From Trichoplax adhaerens (lineage: Eukaryota > Placozoa > Uniplacotomia > Trichoplacea > Trichoplacidae): 64,000 nucleotides of DNA. Within the stretch, counting starts at the first letter, position 1; each line of letters begins with the position of its first letter. The DNA is taken from assembly GCF_000150275.1 (NCBI RefSeq), contig NW_002060945.1, positions 977,190 through 1,041,189 of the forward strand, in the 5' to 3' direction. The notes below the pieces were generated by a model. The model did no database searches, was not told where the DNA came from, and worked only from the letters and a program-made list of their open reading frames with translations. A program made the translations under genes and the position numbers. Below, one piece after another: positions 36,979-51,595 of the stretch.

Positions 36979-38684
36979 TTAATTACTATTAATTGGAGAA
37001 GCAATTTTACATTTTGTTAAAGGTATTGCCTTGGAAGTATAGCAATTATCACAAATCCATTCGGCATTCTCTTCACTAGTTAAGTAGCCGTACGCAGACT
37101 GACTTAGGCCAGTGCAAGCGCGGTGAAACCAAACATCACAGCCACTCTCGCATAAAATAGCATCATCGTTATCATTGACTTCTTTGCCGCATGCCCCACA
37201 TGGATAAGACGGTTCGTCAGGCTCCTAATTAATACGTATCAATACGTATTTTAATTCAAGATGTACTAACATTACTAAATAACATTTAGCAACATAAAAG
37301 TTTTTGTTTTCGAAAGTGGTAGCTGACGACAGCCTTATTAGAAATAGAAAGAATAAGGCAAATACCTGCTGAGGCGGTGATTCAAGTGGTTTATCTTGCT
37401 TACGGTTTTGCTTTTTGCTCCGCTTATTACTTTGATTTCCTGTGGATAGAAAAGTTTATTACGGAGTTGCTGATTTAGTTCTGTACAGTAGTATGATAAG
37501 CTTCTGAGTTACACTTCTGAGAGGTACTATTGTATCTCCTACAGTACAAGGAGATTGTTGTTGTTATTAATAGTTCAGCTCGAACAATTTTTGCATGCCA
37601 TAAATACACAATTGGTGTTACATTACTGTGCTGTATCTACAGTACATGTCGATACTCGTGTAAATGAAGTTGAGGTATTGATCAATTTTGGCATTTACTG
37701 CAGTTGATCTGTCTTAAATTGAGAATTTAAAAAATTTTTCACCTTTGAATGTATCTAGTACTGTAAATTAGCGGTAAAAATATTTACAAATGCTCTAAGA
37801 ATTACGAAAGAGGCATTTATCTACATAAGCAAAGTTGATACTTGGTACTTTTAAACAAGAGCAACTTGTGTCCAAAATTCTGACGCATAAGCGCAGTCAA
37901 ATACAGTATATGTACATCATTTATGGTAAATCGATGTCATGTTCAGTAAAAATTTATTTGTCTAGAAAGGATAATTGTATAGTTTTCATCGTTTCTTAGC
38001 GCACAGTAGATTTTACGCCATACAGATCTAAATTACGAATGTAAAACATTAATAATTGGAACGATTTCGAATTCATTCATATGCTGTGCTGGGTCGTCTG
38101 AACGTTCGTACTGCCATCATGTTTGCTATTTACCATGTTGCAATACTGTACAGAAAAGTTGCCCCACTTTCAAACGTAGGACGCAAAACTACTCGTTAGT
38201 CAATTAAAACTGACAAACAGACTTGATTGAGCACTGTTATCGTGTTTCGATCTTACGCGTTTTTACGGTGAGTTACTGTAACGGTATAAATTGATTTACC
38301 ATCTCGAGTCCTATTTTAAAGGCTAGACCAAGATGAATCATTAGACTATCTTTACACAAGGCTATGGCTAAGTGTTAATCGTCTAAAGCCTTTTACGAAT
38401 ACGATATACACTACTAATGGACTAGTTTGCTGTAATTCTATCATAATAGATAATAGGCTTCAATCACTTCAATGAAGGTATTACTATTCAGTTTAATCAA
38501 TTTTCATTATGGTAAACTGTAAATTTAATGTCACCATGCTATTTCTGAAAATGATCAATCAATCTAGACATAGAGAGATTAACAAGCATTATGCGCTGGA
38601 AACATTCCAGAGGGCCACTACAGTATCGAAAAGTGTTGACTTACGAGTGCTTTGATTTTGTGAACGCGTTCCTTCTCTAGGCAT
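36979..38684 (-). CDS. PYGO: Pygopus-like PHD-finger protein, minimal form
   Basis: Nuclear PHD protein; in other animals Pygopus links BCL9/Legless and beta-catenin to H3K4-methylated chromatin in Wnt signalling. The PHD exon (37224-36979) encodes SYPCGACGKEVNDNDDAILC, then ESGCDVWFHRACTGLSQSAY and WICDNC, giving all C4HC3 zinc ligands in Pygopus order and spacing. Exon 37439-37366 encodes a basic, NLS-like stretch (NKRSKKQNRKQDK). A candidate first exon 38684-38645 (MPREGTRSQNQST) joins exactly in phase with a GTAAGT donor. The total is 119 residues, against more than 260 in known Pygopus proteins. No NPF motif or proline-rich linker is visible; a longer N-terminus could use another first exon. 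Confidence 0.85.
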
Positions 38685-38773
38685 CTCGATTAGGTGTTCA
38701 ATAAATAAGATAAAAAGAGAGATTCCACTTAAAGTATATAGAAAAATATTTTACTATTGCCAATATTAAAAGG

Positions 38774-39127
38774 ATGTCGAATAGTAGACACAAGAGTAAT
38801 GTAAAAAGAAAGTCTTGCAACTCTTTCAGGCTTTGTCTACTGGCATCACTTTGTCAACTTTCGCATTTGTTGCTTAACACAGTCAAGTGGAGTGAATGCG
38901 CCTGTGCAGTGTGTCATGATGCAAAGCACGGACGTTGGGATGGAAGTACACTGGTTGTAGAGTACAAGTACTGTACTCTACCGTACCGTACGATCAGATC
39001 GGGCGAGATCCGGAATCCGGATGTACGGATGTATCTCACAGATTTCTATCTTCATCCAGATTATCACATTCAACCCTACCTAAATGGATACCTATGCATT
39101 GCAGAAAGTGAAATTGCAACTGAATAA
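38774..39127 (+). other. Open frame with possible FOCAD first exon at its start
   Basis: A 117-codon frame opens at ATG 38774, only 89 bases from the Pygopus start on the other strand. It runs through a TACTGTAC motif cluster (38960-38990), so the full frame is doubtful. Its first nine codons (MSNSRHKSN) end at an AAT|GTAAAA donor in phase 0, which would join in frame to the first recognised FOCAD exon at 39913. That makes it a candidate FOCAD start and a bidirectional promoter. I have no independent support. Confidence 0.25.
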
Positions 39128-39912
39128 TGCTAGCATTCAATGGCAGGTATATCAATCATAGATGATAATGTTGCTCTTATAGGACGGGTATATTAAAACG
39201 ATACTGTATGCTATCCGCTTAGAATCTCTTGTTTACAATGTATGTAACTTTACTCTTTGCACATCGTTAGTAGGGCTTGAGTTGTGCAGTGTCGATACAA
39301 TCGACAAACATCTTCTTATGATTAATTGTTCAGCTGCAATTAAATGCTTCGATCGAATGTGATAGTATTATACAACATGCATATATAACTCGATATATTC
39401 AAATTAGTAGACGACGGACGTTTTCTACACTATTACGAGTGATGACAAGCGACTCTACAGAGCTTTGTTATTGATGAATCAATGAATAATATTGTCGTTG
39501 GAGAAGTGAAGAGATGTACAATTGAACATGCTACATGGATAGTTAATGGATTCACAAAGGATATTTATATTTTGCTATATCATTTGGTAGCCAATTACGA
39601 AACACTGTACTATAGACATGATATCAATCCGATACCGATGATTACGTATTATGAGTAGATACAACGGCTAACCGATCTAATGTTCATATTATCGTGTATA
39701 ATGGTGAATTATCCTTGAACCTGCTTGTACTATAAAAATACTGGCTAAACTATGCTAATTTTAGAAATTTATGACTATTTTACATGATTCTTGTACTGAA
39801 GTGTGGTATACGATTGCTGTAATATGCAGCTGAACAGTATCTGCTAAAATGTTTCTTCTACTATGTTATCAATCTTAATCATTTTATTTATGTGATAAAT
39901 TCTTAAAACAAG

Positions 39913-42900
39913 GCCATAAGCGAATTATATAATAGCATTCGACAAAAACAAGATAAAATAACAACTAATACCGAAACCAAGGTTAGTTGATACACTGTCC
40001 TTGTTTAACATTTTATGACATATCCTATTTACTAAAAATCAGCCGCACATTGCCATCATATCGTAAAATATGCCTGTATCTCATCTTGATAGTACGAAGC
40101 AATAAAATTGTTATGGGAGAATGTTAAAGCCGAAACTGATACTGCTAGATCAGCAAGTTGTTATTATATACTGAAGTTGATCGAATGTGGCCAAATGGAC
40201 TACCAGTATGCAGTACAGAAAATGATCAGTTATGCTATATTCATAAAGTAAATATATCTTTCATATAAATAAATTTTTACATTTTATGATACTAGCTCCA
40301 TTTCTCGCTTTATTAAACTGAGTGATATAGTGATAGACGTCGACTTACCTCATTCAAATATTAACTATTATATATATATATATATATATATAAAAATTAA
40401 CAGAATAGAAAAAATGAATGTAAAGTATTGTACTGTCAGTACGTTTAAAAATCGAACAGAGTGCAAAGTAATATGATGTCGTTTTTATAAAAGTAAATAA
40501 ATTCTGTTTTTGCAATATTACAGTTACTGCACAACAATTCGAATAAATACTTTAAATACCCTATATATTCTGTTATGAAAGGCATCCTTCAACGGCCCTG
40601 CATACCATTTCAAAGATGCTACAACTTCATCCAATTAGCAACGTACAATTCAGTGAAGGAAGCAATTTAAACCAACTCAGGTTTGAAAAATATTTAATAA
40701 AGATATTACAATTTTTTTCTGGCTAAATAACAATTTCTACATGTATATTAAATTTTATTTTATATAGCGTAAATATGTCGATACATTGATATATAATTCG
40801 TGTAAAATTTCTTACCTTAGATTCTCAAATCACCCTTTCATAACGCTATTAGTACAACGGGATAATTTATGGCCAATGGTCATGACAGAAATTGAGGAAA
40901 TTTTATGCTCACGTGATAAAAAGTAATCAATCATATTTTTATCGTATTGACATTATGCTTCATAATATTATTGACTTCTATAATAATCGAAAGTTTTGAA
41001 CGTTATGAACGGCTTATGTACTCGTACGGGTACATCGAATGTAACGGACATAACGTATGATTCTACTATGATGTAAAGATAAAATCTTAATCCAAGGCAG
41101 TAAATATAAAATAGCGTTCTATTTAAGAGAAGCACCATGATACTTACTATAGAATTTAATTTACATAGTTGTTACTAAATGATCTGTAAATAAAAAATTA
41201 GATTTTTTTGGTTAAAATTATACTTACCTATCAATGTTACCTGGGTAAAAAATATTTTCAATTTTCCAATTAATAATGAGTTCAATCTAAAAATACTTCA
41301 CTATAGGATCGCCCAAGATGCATTGGAGTTATTGCAACCTGTCCTAATCTATGTACTAATCAAGCCTGCACTAACACCAAACTTACAGTTAATGAAGCAA
41401 AGATTACAGAACCTACTCATCCATGAAGTCATGCGTCACAAAAGTAGAGGAGACTTACTAAATTTTCTGTTAAAATTGCCGCCGATAATGCTATCTTACC
41501 GTGTAAGTTTAATCTTTCTAATAATAAATATTTTACCTTACAAGTAATCGATTTCATCTCATTTTTACTGAATTTATATAGTTTGAAAATGATGATTCAC
41601 TTTATGATGCCGCTACATTTTGTTGTTACCTTGCTGACTGTACCCTTTGTTTGCCACGCCTGAATGGTATAAAAATTTTTTACCCTAATTATTATAGTAC
41701 TGCAATAGTAAAAATTACAGGAGAAATAGCGACGATTTCGTATATCAAGATTATTCCGTGAACATTTCTTATTATTCTTTCAAATAATATAAAATACTTA
41801 TTTTTTCGTTTAGTAAATAGTTTACTGATGGTAAGGCGATACCTGATGGCAATTTCCTCCGAATTTATACAAAGGCATCATTATAACATCTCGGCCTACA
41901 TCGATTTGCTGTTAAAGATTGCCTTAAAATCGCCCGAGGTATCTATATCTATAAGTACTATTGGTATCTATAATAAGTTACAGTATTAGACTTAAGAAAA
42001 GACATGGCTCCAACTTCGTATTGATTCAATCACTCTTTTTGATGATGTGTAGTCATCATGAAATATAAAATTGAATGATTAGCTCTCTTATATATTATCT
42101 GCGAATGTTTTAATTCTTGTAATATATCTATCAGGTTTTTACAAATATGGCATCCATTTCATTTATTAGTTGGCTCCTACTAGAAGTACCAGTTGATTAT
42201 TGTCTATCCGCTTTACGAATAGGTTGTATAAAGCATTAGATATTACATTATATCTCAAATTTCTTCGAAATAAATTCTAAATTTTGATTCATCATTACTA
42301 CTTTACTACCAACACACAATGTAGCTGATATCATCACTCGTTCGGCCAAACAGCACCATCCTTCATTAATGCCATGTTTGGACATATTTGTGTTGCCATT
42401 GGTCAACCTTTTATCTTTACCATCGCATGACGATCAAAGTTTTATCTTCGACCACGTAACGGACATTAAGCAGTTATCATATCAGCTACTAGATACAATA
42501 AGCAATATTTGTATAAATACTTCTTATGAGATGTTAACTAGTACAGAAATGACTGAAGATGAATATAAAGATAATGAGAATGAGGTAATAATGGTCTATC
42601 ACTCGTTACGAGAATCGTACACTTTGAGATCCTGACCGTTTATAGCATTCTTGAAGTTTTATAATACTTTACTGTTCAACAGGATGAAAATTTTTCCTCC
42701 ATTACGATGGGAAACTTGCCTACATTTTTCTGTTTTAGTAGGAATATTGAGATAATCAAAAGGTGAATATCTACCCTTCTTACTAATGTATATTAATATT
42801 ATACTGTAATATTAATCTTGACTCTCTCCGTTTGTTAACTAATAGGTCATCAATTGCTTCTGTGGCCTGGCTTGATTCAGTGGACAAAGTTTCTCATGAT

Positions 42901-45900
42901 ATCTTATCTAAACTTTGTACAATTATCATAGGATCATTCCTATTTAATCCTCAAGAGATAGTAATCTCTGCCGCTATAAATGCAACCACTAGACATTGCC
43001 GAAATTGTCCAGATCAGGTCAGTGTTCTTGGCTATTCCTATTTTATAGATATTGTCTGGTATTATTACTTGATATATGATATTCAAACCGTTGATTCTCA
43101 CTGCAACTTCACGATCTTGGAAATTACAGGTCCTTTATTTCCTTTCCGCAATGCTTTACAAAATCAATAGCGACTGCATGCCCGCTACACGTCTTAACAT
43201 ACTATATTGTATTCCGAAATTAGCCACACACAAAGTTTGCTTACAATTGCTTAAGTTGCTTCTTTATAATCAGGTCTATAACTCGTTGATATTTTTTAAC
43301 CTTTTTCTTACTTTCTATTTCCTAAGGTTAATACAGGACCTGTATTGACAGTTCTTACTATAATGGCAACGAATAATGACTTGAAAGCTATCGGAATACG
43401 CTTACTGACAGAGTTATGGCTACAAGAAGTATAACTAATATGCGTATTTCGCAAACCATGAAACTTAACTTTATATCATTATTCTATCTGAAAATGTAAT
43501 TCAGAGAATTTTTTTAAATTTAGGAGCGAATCTTTCCAAATTTATTAGATATACTTGAAAGATGTAATTATAACAAACATGAACAGGATGACTACCAAAT
43601 TGCTTGTTCATTATCTATTCGAGAAATATGCAAAATCAGGTTCTCTAATTTTCTGTTGGAACTTTTACTTACGGACCGATATTGCCCATGTTTAATTGAG
43701 TACACTCATAACTGATTACCTATTGTCAATAGGCCGAATACCTATGGCAAAGATACTCTACCATTAGTGGCTAAAATATTGGCTCCGTCCAATGGTGAAG
43801 TAAATATTATCAGTAAAGCAGCGGCACTGGAAGGGTTGTATTATCTATGTGAAGCTAAGGTTAGCTTTGATAGAAAACAATATTTCTTACTTTCCTAAAT
43901 TAGTCTTTTTAAGGTGTAATCATAATATGTTATATAATTAGAAAGCTGAATACGATATAACTAGAAATTAGGCAATGCAGATCATTTTATAAATTACGGA
44001 CAATACTTCTGGGTAGGTCGTGGACCTAGTTACCGTCTGGAATGTTTTCGTTGTCCATTTATCTGGCGATCACCGGTTAGAAGTCGTCCTGTGATCTCAT
44101 TAGTGATTATAAAAAATAATATTGTATGATGTGCGGACAAGACAGTAACAAGATTATATTATTTAGAACACCCGTCGCTACTCGAATGTGTAATTTATTG
44201 TCGTTACTTCCAAGACTAGCATATATTCAAAAAAGTGCCAAATATGAGGTAATGGCGGATACTACAGTGATGTACAATTACTTTCCACCAGTTTTAAGTA
44301 CAATATTGATAGATACATTTCATTTGCTATGTCTTGACGCGTTTTCGCTTGGATATCCGACTATTGCGAAAATTATAGGAATTTAACAATCAAGCATTAC
44401 AGAAATTATGGCATTACACATTATTTAAGGTTAGGCGTTAATAGATTGGATTCATATTTAATTATGTACTTTTTAAAATTCATGAAGTTTGCCATACTTA
44501 CAGGAAAAAGAGATAAGACTCGCAGCATTTACGGCATTGGCAGAATTTTCACTAACACAAATGAATATCACTTGCTTGCCGACCATTTTGAAAGAAATTT
44601 TGAAAAGAAGTTCAAAAGACCATAGTTTGGAGAGCGATGAGACGAACACTAATCAGTTATTATCTGGCCAAGATATCTGTAACCTCATTCTTTATTACCC
44701 TAATGATTGTTTGCCAGGTATTCATCGTGATGAAGTAATGTAGCCAATTCTTTTTCTCACATTATGGCGTAGCTTATCAGGGAGTTCTCTATAATGTCAT
44801 AGGTATTGAACCTTGGATCACTCAATTGATAAAAGAGGATTTAGAAGCGCTATGTCATGCTGATATCTATAAGGCAAACCGCAAATCTGAGCAGGGTGAC
44901 GCTAACTCAATTTACGAATCAATATCAGTAAAGTTATGGAAGGCCTATCAGGCTTGTAACAATCAAACGATGTTATCCAATCTAGCAGGTAAGTAATGCT
45001 CCTCTAAAAGATTTTACTGGAGGTATCGCTACAGATTGTTCTTTCTTCTATTTAATAATTAGTTGTTGATTGCTTAGATTTAATAACGATTCCAAATGTT
45101 AATTACACATATTGCAAGACTAACTTTATTTTTTATATTGGCAACGCTTTGATCACTTAGGAGGTCTACTATTCGCATATGATCCACGAATTAATTACGA
45201 TTCTGTAGATGATGAAAAAAACTGTCATTATTATCTTAGTATGCTAGAGAGCGCATTGTTTGAGGTACTATCCGCTGTAATTTCTTATTTAAGTTAAAAT
45301 TATAGACAACATTATACTCAATATTAACATTGTCTACTTTGGCATCTTTGTTAGATCACATTCGATCCAACAGACTGGTACGCTATTATTCATTTACTAA
45401 TGGCTTGGAGTGATTTTATGAATCGCGTGATGCAAGCTTGTATTGAGGTATGTGTAGTTGTGCTGATAATAAATTTATAAACACAATCAGAAGGAATGCT
45501 TATATTCTAAGAAACGTAATTTGAATACTGCTAGCACTTTCATGTGAAATAATTCGTTAGCGTAAAATCAATAAGTAATAATGATCTGACCCACATTTGT
45601 ATGCTAATTAGTACCATAAATCTCAAATACTGATGCGCTCTACTAGTGGAGATGCACAAAACGAATTAAAGGATGAAACGGAAGAAACATTGTTTAGGTG
45701 TTGTTTAGAAATCTAATAATAATCGTCCTTATGTTAGAATTTACATTCAGTATCGATATGTTCTTATATTTCTTATAGAACTACTGTGTTAAGATCTTAT
45801 CTGTTTTATATATATTCTAATGCTTTGCTTCAGAGTTCGAGAAGACATTGTCAAGCGATTGAATGCGGCATTTAAGTTAGTAATGAGCAAAATCACTTTT

Positions 45901-48900
45901 TCGAGTCATACGTGAACGTATTTTAGCTAATTACGGTAATGTAGGTAACATAGTAATACTATCCCTCTGCCCCACATTAACGAAATGTATTATAATAGAA
46001 ATATCAGCAAAATCCAAGCTAATGTAATATTGGCCCTGGGTGGTCTAGCTGTGTCTCTCTTAAATCATATCGAATCAAGTGAAAGTGATCGGACGAATCA
46101 TCGTGAATGGTTGATAGCATTAGCTGATCAACTTTTAGATATATATAAAGGGCAAACCACCTCAAAAATTAGTAGTAACTTAATTTTAGAGGTATTCTAG
46201 TAAATTAAATTTTAAAACTACATTCAATTCATTTTATTAACGGCAAAACTGTGTTTAACATGAGTTATGATAATATGTTTGAATTATTAAGAATTACTCT
46301 TCCGTGATGTCACCAGTCGTTCGAGGGTGTGCTGCTCTTTCACTTTCTCAGCTGATAGCACATTTAGCAGAAATCGAATCAGAAAAATCACAGCTTGTTA
46401 TGTATGCTTTAACAGAAGAATTTGCAACTACCAATAGGTGAGATACGACGTGAGAAGAATAAGCTAACAGTAAAATTTACATAACCGCTCAAAAACTTTT
46501 ATGAAGTTGATTAAACTACAGTTATCTAGAATTCTGTATTGAAATGCATGTTAGAGAAACTTTCTATGTCATTAATATATTGGCTCTTTTTAACCTATAG
46601 GGATAACAGTTCTCCATTTCTGCTTCTATCGAATACTGCATTAGGGTGTCTGATAAACAAATTACTATCAGCTCCTAGTAGGTAAGTTTTCGCAATCTCC
46701 TTTATAAAATAGATTGTGACAAAGATGACTTGCAATAACTTTTTTTATCCCGATTTAAATTTAGTGTGACCGCAAATCCAAAAGTAAGTAGTAATATTTC
46801 TTTATTTAAGTTAAGGAATTGCTTTATTTATCGTAACTAGCACCGGCTTTCAGTGATAGTGACTGAATAACCATACTATTTTTGATAACCTAGTTGCATA
46901 TCAACATATCCATAGCCATAAAATCGCTACAGGATGCTGTGTGTGATGATACCTTTAAATTCAAGTAAGTCAGTAGCTTATTTTGATATCTTTGATGTTA
47001 TTTGGTGTGTTTAGCGTATATCTTATATCATAATTATTCACAATATGTCTGAAGAAATGAAGCTGCTTGCAGCTTAGCTATTGCTGTCGCTAAATTTTCA
47101 CGGCATGAAGACAATTTTAAATCCGTATCGGAGATTAAAAATATCTTAATTCAGAAGCTGAGTGAATGTAGCAACCAGTGTGATCAAAATCTTGTCCAAG
47201 TATGTATTGATAGTCGGAAACTATCTCGTTTTTGCGAAATTGATTAGTCAATAAGTGCATTATTAAAATTTTTGATCTGAAAATTATCAGAACCTCACTT
47301 ATTCTCTAGCGATGATAATTTCGACAATGATACGAAATGAATGGATAAGTGCTAGCGAAATTTCACAACTAGATGATATGATTTCTAACATTATGGCTGG
47401 AACCGAGTCTATAAATCAGCGAGCTATTGGTATGCTGATGCGATCGTATCAAGTTTTGAATATTTCGGAATTAAACAATAAAAGTCTGCAAAAATTGCAA
47501 GAATGGGGAAATATACTCAAAGGACAGGTAGATACCATAATTAGTCAGCCGTTTATCTATATATTTTATAAGGATCTCGGCATACCTTGCGTATTACAAA
47601 AATGGAGCTGCATCTGCTTTATTTTGCAAATTTTTTTTGGTTAGATCGTTAGTGCAGATGCTGAATTATCAATACTTGCAGGTCTGTGTGGATATTTTGG
47701 CAGTGAAAACATTTGGACCGTAAGTAAAAATTAGCTCGCGTACTGTTAATATCGCAAGCAGGCCTAGCCAAAGTTATGAAATAATAAATCGATTTTATAA
47801 ATTAGCTCATGTTAAGTGGTTAATATTGCGAAAGTGCATACAAACTTAACGAAGATTAATTACGATATAGCGTCAATCGCAAGTCCTGTATACCGCTAAA
47901 GAGCTGTTATTCATTAAAGGCGTGTACCATAGATTAAACAAGGTAAGTTATACTCGCTACGAATCTAACTACATTCATCAGAACAGTGTCTGACAGGTAA
48001 CACTTGGTAATTACTGTTATTAATGTTGTCGGCAGTTATTAAAAAAATCTAATGACTATCACCAATCTGGGAAAGCTGCCTGGCTGATGGGAATCGTTTC
48101 ATCTGTGTTAAAGCCGGTTCTGAATGTTAACATAAACTGTAATTGATTTCGGAATTGATATCATGGTTTTAGCTTGTTTGTGAATTTATAGAGCCTATAC
48201 TATTTTAGAACTAAATCTAGAGTAAAGGGTATTTCATGTTTTTAATTTCACTACCGTTGCGATAGTTTGCACTGATTACCAGTACCTGGTACGAGCTGAT
48301 ATATTACCCAATATATTCGAAACATTACGGCAAGCAGCTGCAAGTATTAGAACCAATAATTATAATTGATATATTTGTGTACATATACTTTCTAATTAAT
48401 ACGGCTTGCATAAATTTTAATGCTTTACAACTGAGATACAAATGCACTATGTGTTATGCATGATAGAAGATTTTGCCTCTATGCCTGCAGAAAAGGTCAA
48501 AGCAACATTATCATGCTTACTTGAAGCTACTAAGAATGAATCCGTTTCCCTACCACCAGCGGACTGGTCTTCTATTCTAAATCATATTGTAGAAATTGAC
48601 AGTAAGTTATGACTAGCAAACTTGCAAATACTTTTGTAAGCATCTTAATAGGAAATAATACATGTAGACTGAAAGGTTTTATTTAATTTTTTAAATCAAT
48701 TGCAACGTACAGGAAGCCAGGAAATGGAAGATATCTGCTTAGAATTTGCACTGCAGAATATTAAATCTGGAGCTCTAAAATTTCTTCATGATAGGATAGC
48801 GCCATCTAGATTTCGCACGCTTTCGGTAGTAGTTTTGTAATTTCTATCATTATCATCAATTTATATGCGTTTGGCTTTAAATGTCAGACATTTATCTTTC

Positions 48901-50861
48901 TGTTCTATCTTTAGCATCGTTCCAAATGTACATTGTTGTCATCTTATTTCACTATGATGACTGCCGTACCTGAATGGCAAATACAGTCTTTTACTGAAGG
49001 CCCATTCCGAGATTCTTTCGATCTTTTGGTAATTATCAGATATAAAGGAGCAATATACTGTAAAAACTAGCTTTCTTTTTAACTAAGATTTTATCTTTAT
49101 ATCCGATTTTTAACAATTAGAAATCCGATTCGCTGTTGGTTACCAATGCTTTCATAGGATTAAGTCAAGCACTGAAGAATAAGTCGCACATTTATAAAAA
49201 TTGCATGAACTGTATCATTAGCTGCCTTGATTCGATAGTTAGTAATTGGACTATAGAACAAATTACGGTAAGATATGACCAAAATTTTTCAATGGTTAAT
49301 AATAGTAATTTAAAATCGGTACGTCATATTGAAACCACTACAATCGATTTTATAGCATCATAGAATCTTTTTCGAATGTTTATCCTTGTTATCGGCAGTA
49401 GAGATTAGGCTATTATTAAAGGTATGAATAGGATAACCTAAGTAAGCTATGATAAAGATCATGTAAATAATAAAACTTTGTACGCATACTATACTAGACT
49501 GTATTAACCTTGATTTTGATTTATTTATACCATAACTTTGATAATGACTAGGGTCAATTTAGTAAAGACATTAGCATTTGTCATCACTTGGTTAAACTAT
49601 ATAATTATCCAGTAGAATTTTTGAGTGCCTATTTGCCATGGACAATTCAGGGTAATATCGCGCTACAATGTATACGAGTATATTACAGCCTCGATAAAAG
49701 AAATGCTAAGATTGTTTTTCATGTTTTTTGCAAATACCGTCTTTAGAACATCATGACATGACTGAATTGGACATAGCTTTGCTAAGTACTATCGAAACCA
49801 TACTATGTTCCAGCAGTAATGCCATCGATACCCATCAGAGTCAATTTACATTGGAATGGCTTGTAGAACAATTAAATCCCATGAGTGACTTTTTACTAAA
49901 CTTACAAGTTACTTCCAATGATTTATCCAAGGTATAACCTACCTTTTCGCTAGTTATGATATATCATGGAATATAGCTTACAGCAAATGTAATAAGTATT
50001 CGCTCTGTTAGTGTACTATAACATTTATTTTGTTTTAAATAGATGTTAGAATGGGCATATACGTACGAGTAGAATTTTTTGTTCTTTCTTCGCGTGTTAA
50101 AGCCACAGTTATTTATATTTATTACTTTCAACTAAGTAAACTTACTATGCTATGTAAAAGTCTTACAGTAGTCATTTATTGATTTCTTATTATAGGTAAT
50201 AGTGGATTTTCTGGCCGTTATCTGCTCCGTTTTGATTTGCTTAGATCAACAAACGAAGATACTATTTTACTTTTATCCTTTTAATTGTCAGCTCCAGTTA
50301 CATGATCGATTTGTAGGTAGTTCCACGATTGTAGAGCGTCTCGCTAAATATCTACCCGATCGCATTAACCAGCTTTCAAGTCAGGCCTCTTTATATCTAA
50401 GTCAACCGGTATATACAGTAGTTTAAGAAGCTTATATTTTTGTTCTACTCAAGTAATCAATCAATATCTTTAATATTTCTAGTTATTGAATTGGTTTACT
50501 GATTTGCGTCAAAACTTTGGCGATCAACTAACGAAGCCATTGCGTCTAATTTTAAATGGTAAGGTTATTAAAGTAATTGATGAAAACTAGTTTTGTATAA
50601 CTGTTAAATCATATGCCTTCGAAATAATGACAAGCTATTGCTTGCGATATATTCAAAGTATATATATGATACATACCGAACAGATGTATTGTATGTACTG
50701 TACACGTATCTGCTAATTTATATTTACAAGATAATTTTTACAATTCATTCTTTCATACTGTAGCATGTGAGCAAAGCTGCCTTGGTACTAATAAAGAAAT
50801 TCAATTGAAAAATACATCTAAATATTTATCCCATGTATTTCATGATATAATATCTAATTGA
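39913..50861 (+). CDS. FOCAD: Focadhesin (FOCAD/KIAA1797), start codon not resolved
   Basis: Very large HEAT/ARM-type helical protein, reported at focal adhesions and linked to the SKI RNA-decay complex in human. About 40 plus-strand exons can be followed from AISELYNSIRQKQDK (39913) through YEAIKLLWENVK to TSKYLSHVFHDIISN and the stop at 50859-50861. Matches to human focadhesin are colinear: IKLLWENV near the N-terminus, LNILYCIPKLATHKVCL (43130-43273; human ILYTLPKLGVHKVCI), IGIRLLTELWLQE, SIREICKIRP, ALEGLYYLCEA, EIRLAAFTALAEFSL, LAGGLLFAYDP, WYAIIHLLMAWSDFMNR, ANVILALGGLAVSL, and GKAAWLMG. Exons are about 60-270 bases and introns mostly 60-300 bases. One exon near 44020-44100 has an ambiguous donor. 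Confidence 0.92.
40369..40392. repeat. (TA)12 microsatellite in a FOCAD intron
   Basis: Uninterrupted TA repeat between the second and third recognised FOCAD exons. Confidence 0.95.
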
Positions 50862-51595
50862 TTCAAGGACTACTCGAAAATGGTAATCTTAATTCAAATA
50901 CATAGGCAATTAGGCATGCATTGCATACCCGACTATCCACAATGAAATCTATCAAAACCATTTATTGTAAACTGTTACCTAAAAAGCGCATAGAAATCAA
51001 TAAACTGGATATCAAAATTTTTAATTAAGCGCAATGCTTTATTAAATAATATCTAAATTTATCGATTTTAGCAATATAAGTTACGAATGGTATTCGCCCA
51101 CCTGCCTTAAATAACGAAACTCTCATGTTGAACATACCCTATTCTAGGATACAAAAATGAAAAGTAGTAAAGCACAAAATGGATGGTTACAGAACCGAAG
51201 GAATGCGTGCATGCTGTGTTTCACACCAACACATTTTAAATTACGGCAACAGAGTACAATTTGAAGTATTCGCACTGTATAGTAGAAATTTTGATGATAT
51301 ACATAGCTATTCCTACAACGAAGGTTGAACCGATATACAAACAGCAGCAATACAATTTATCACACATTACTTGATTAGATAAAGGATACTGACGGCTTTA
51401 CATAACATTGAGTTTGGAATTCCCATAAAAAGATTTATTAATTCAATGGTTACTACTAAAGTTATCACTTTGCTATATATATACCATCGAGAAAATACGC
51501 TTATCAAAAATGTCGCAACACACACTACAATCCATTATACTTGTATTCATATGCTTGGTATCTAGTCAGTGAAACTATTACAGATGTAAATTATA
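50862..51595. other. Convergent 3' flanks of FOCAD and DMGDH
   Basis: No gene seen. A minus-strand AATAAA (51439-51434), about 160 bases past the DMGDH stop codon, may be its polyadenylation signal. The minus-strand open frame 51144-51350 lacks coding character or splice context. Confidence 0.5.

Noticed and set aside
39481-39660. A 59-codon frame (MNNIVVGEVKR) considered as the FOCAD first exon
   Set aside because: No donor in a phase that joins the 39913 exon, and no similarity to the focadhesin N-terminus.
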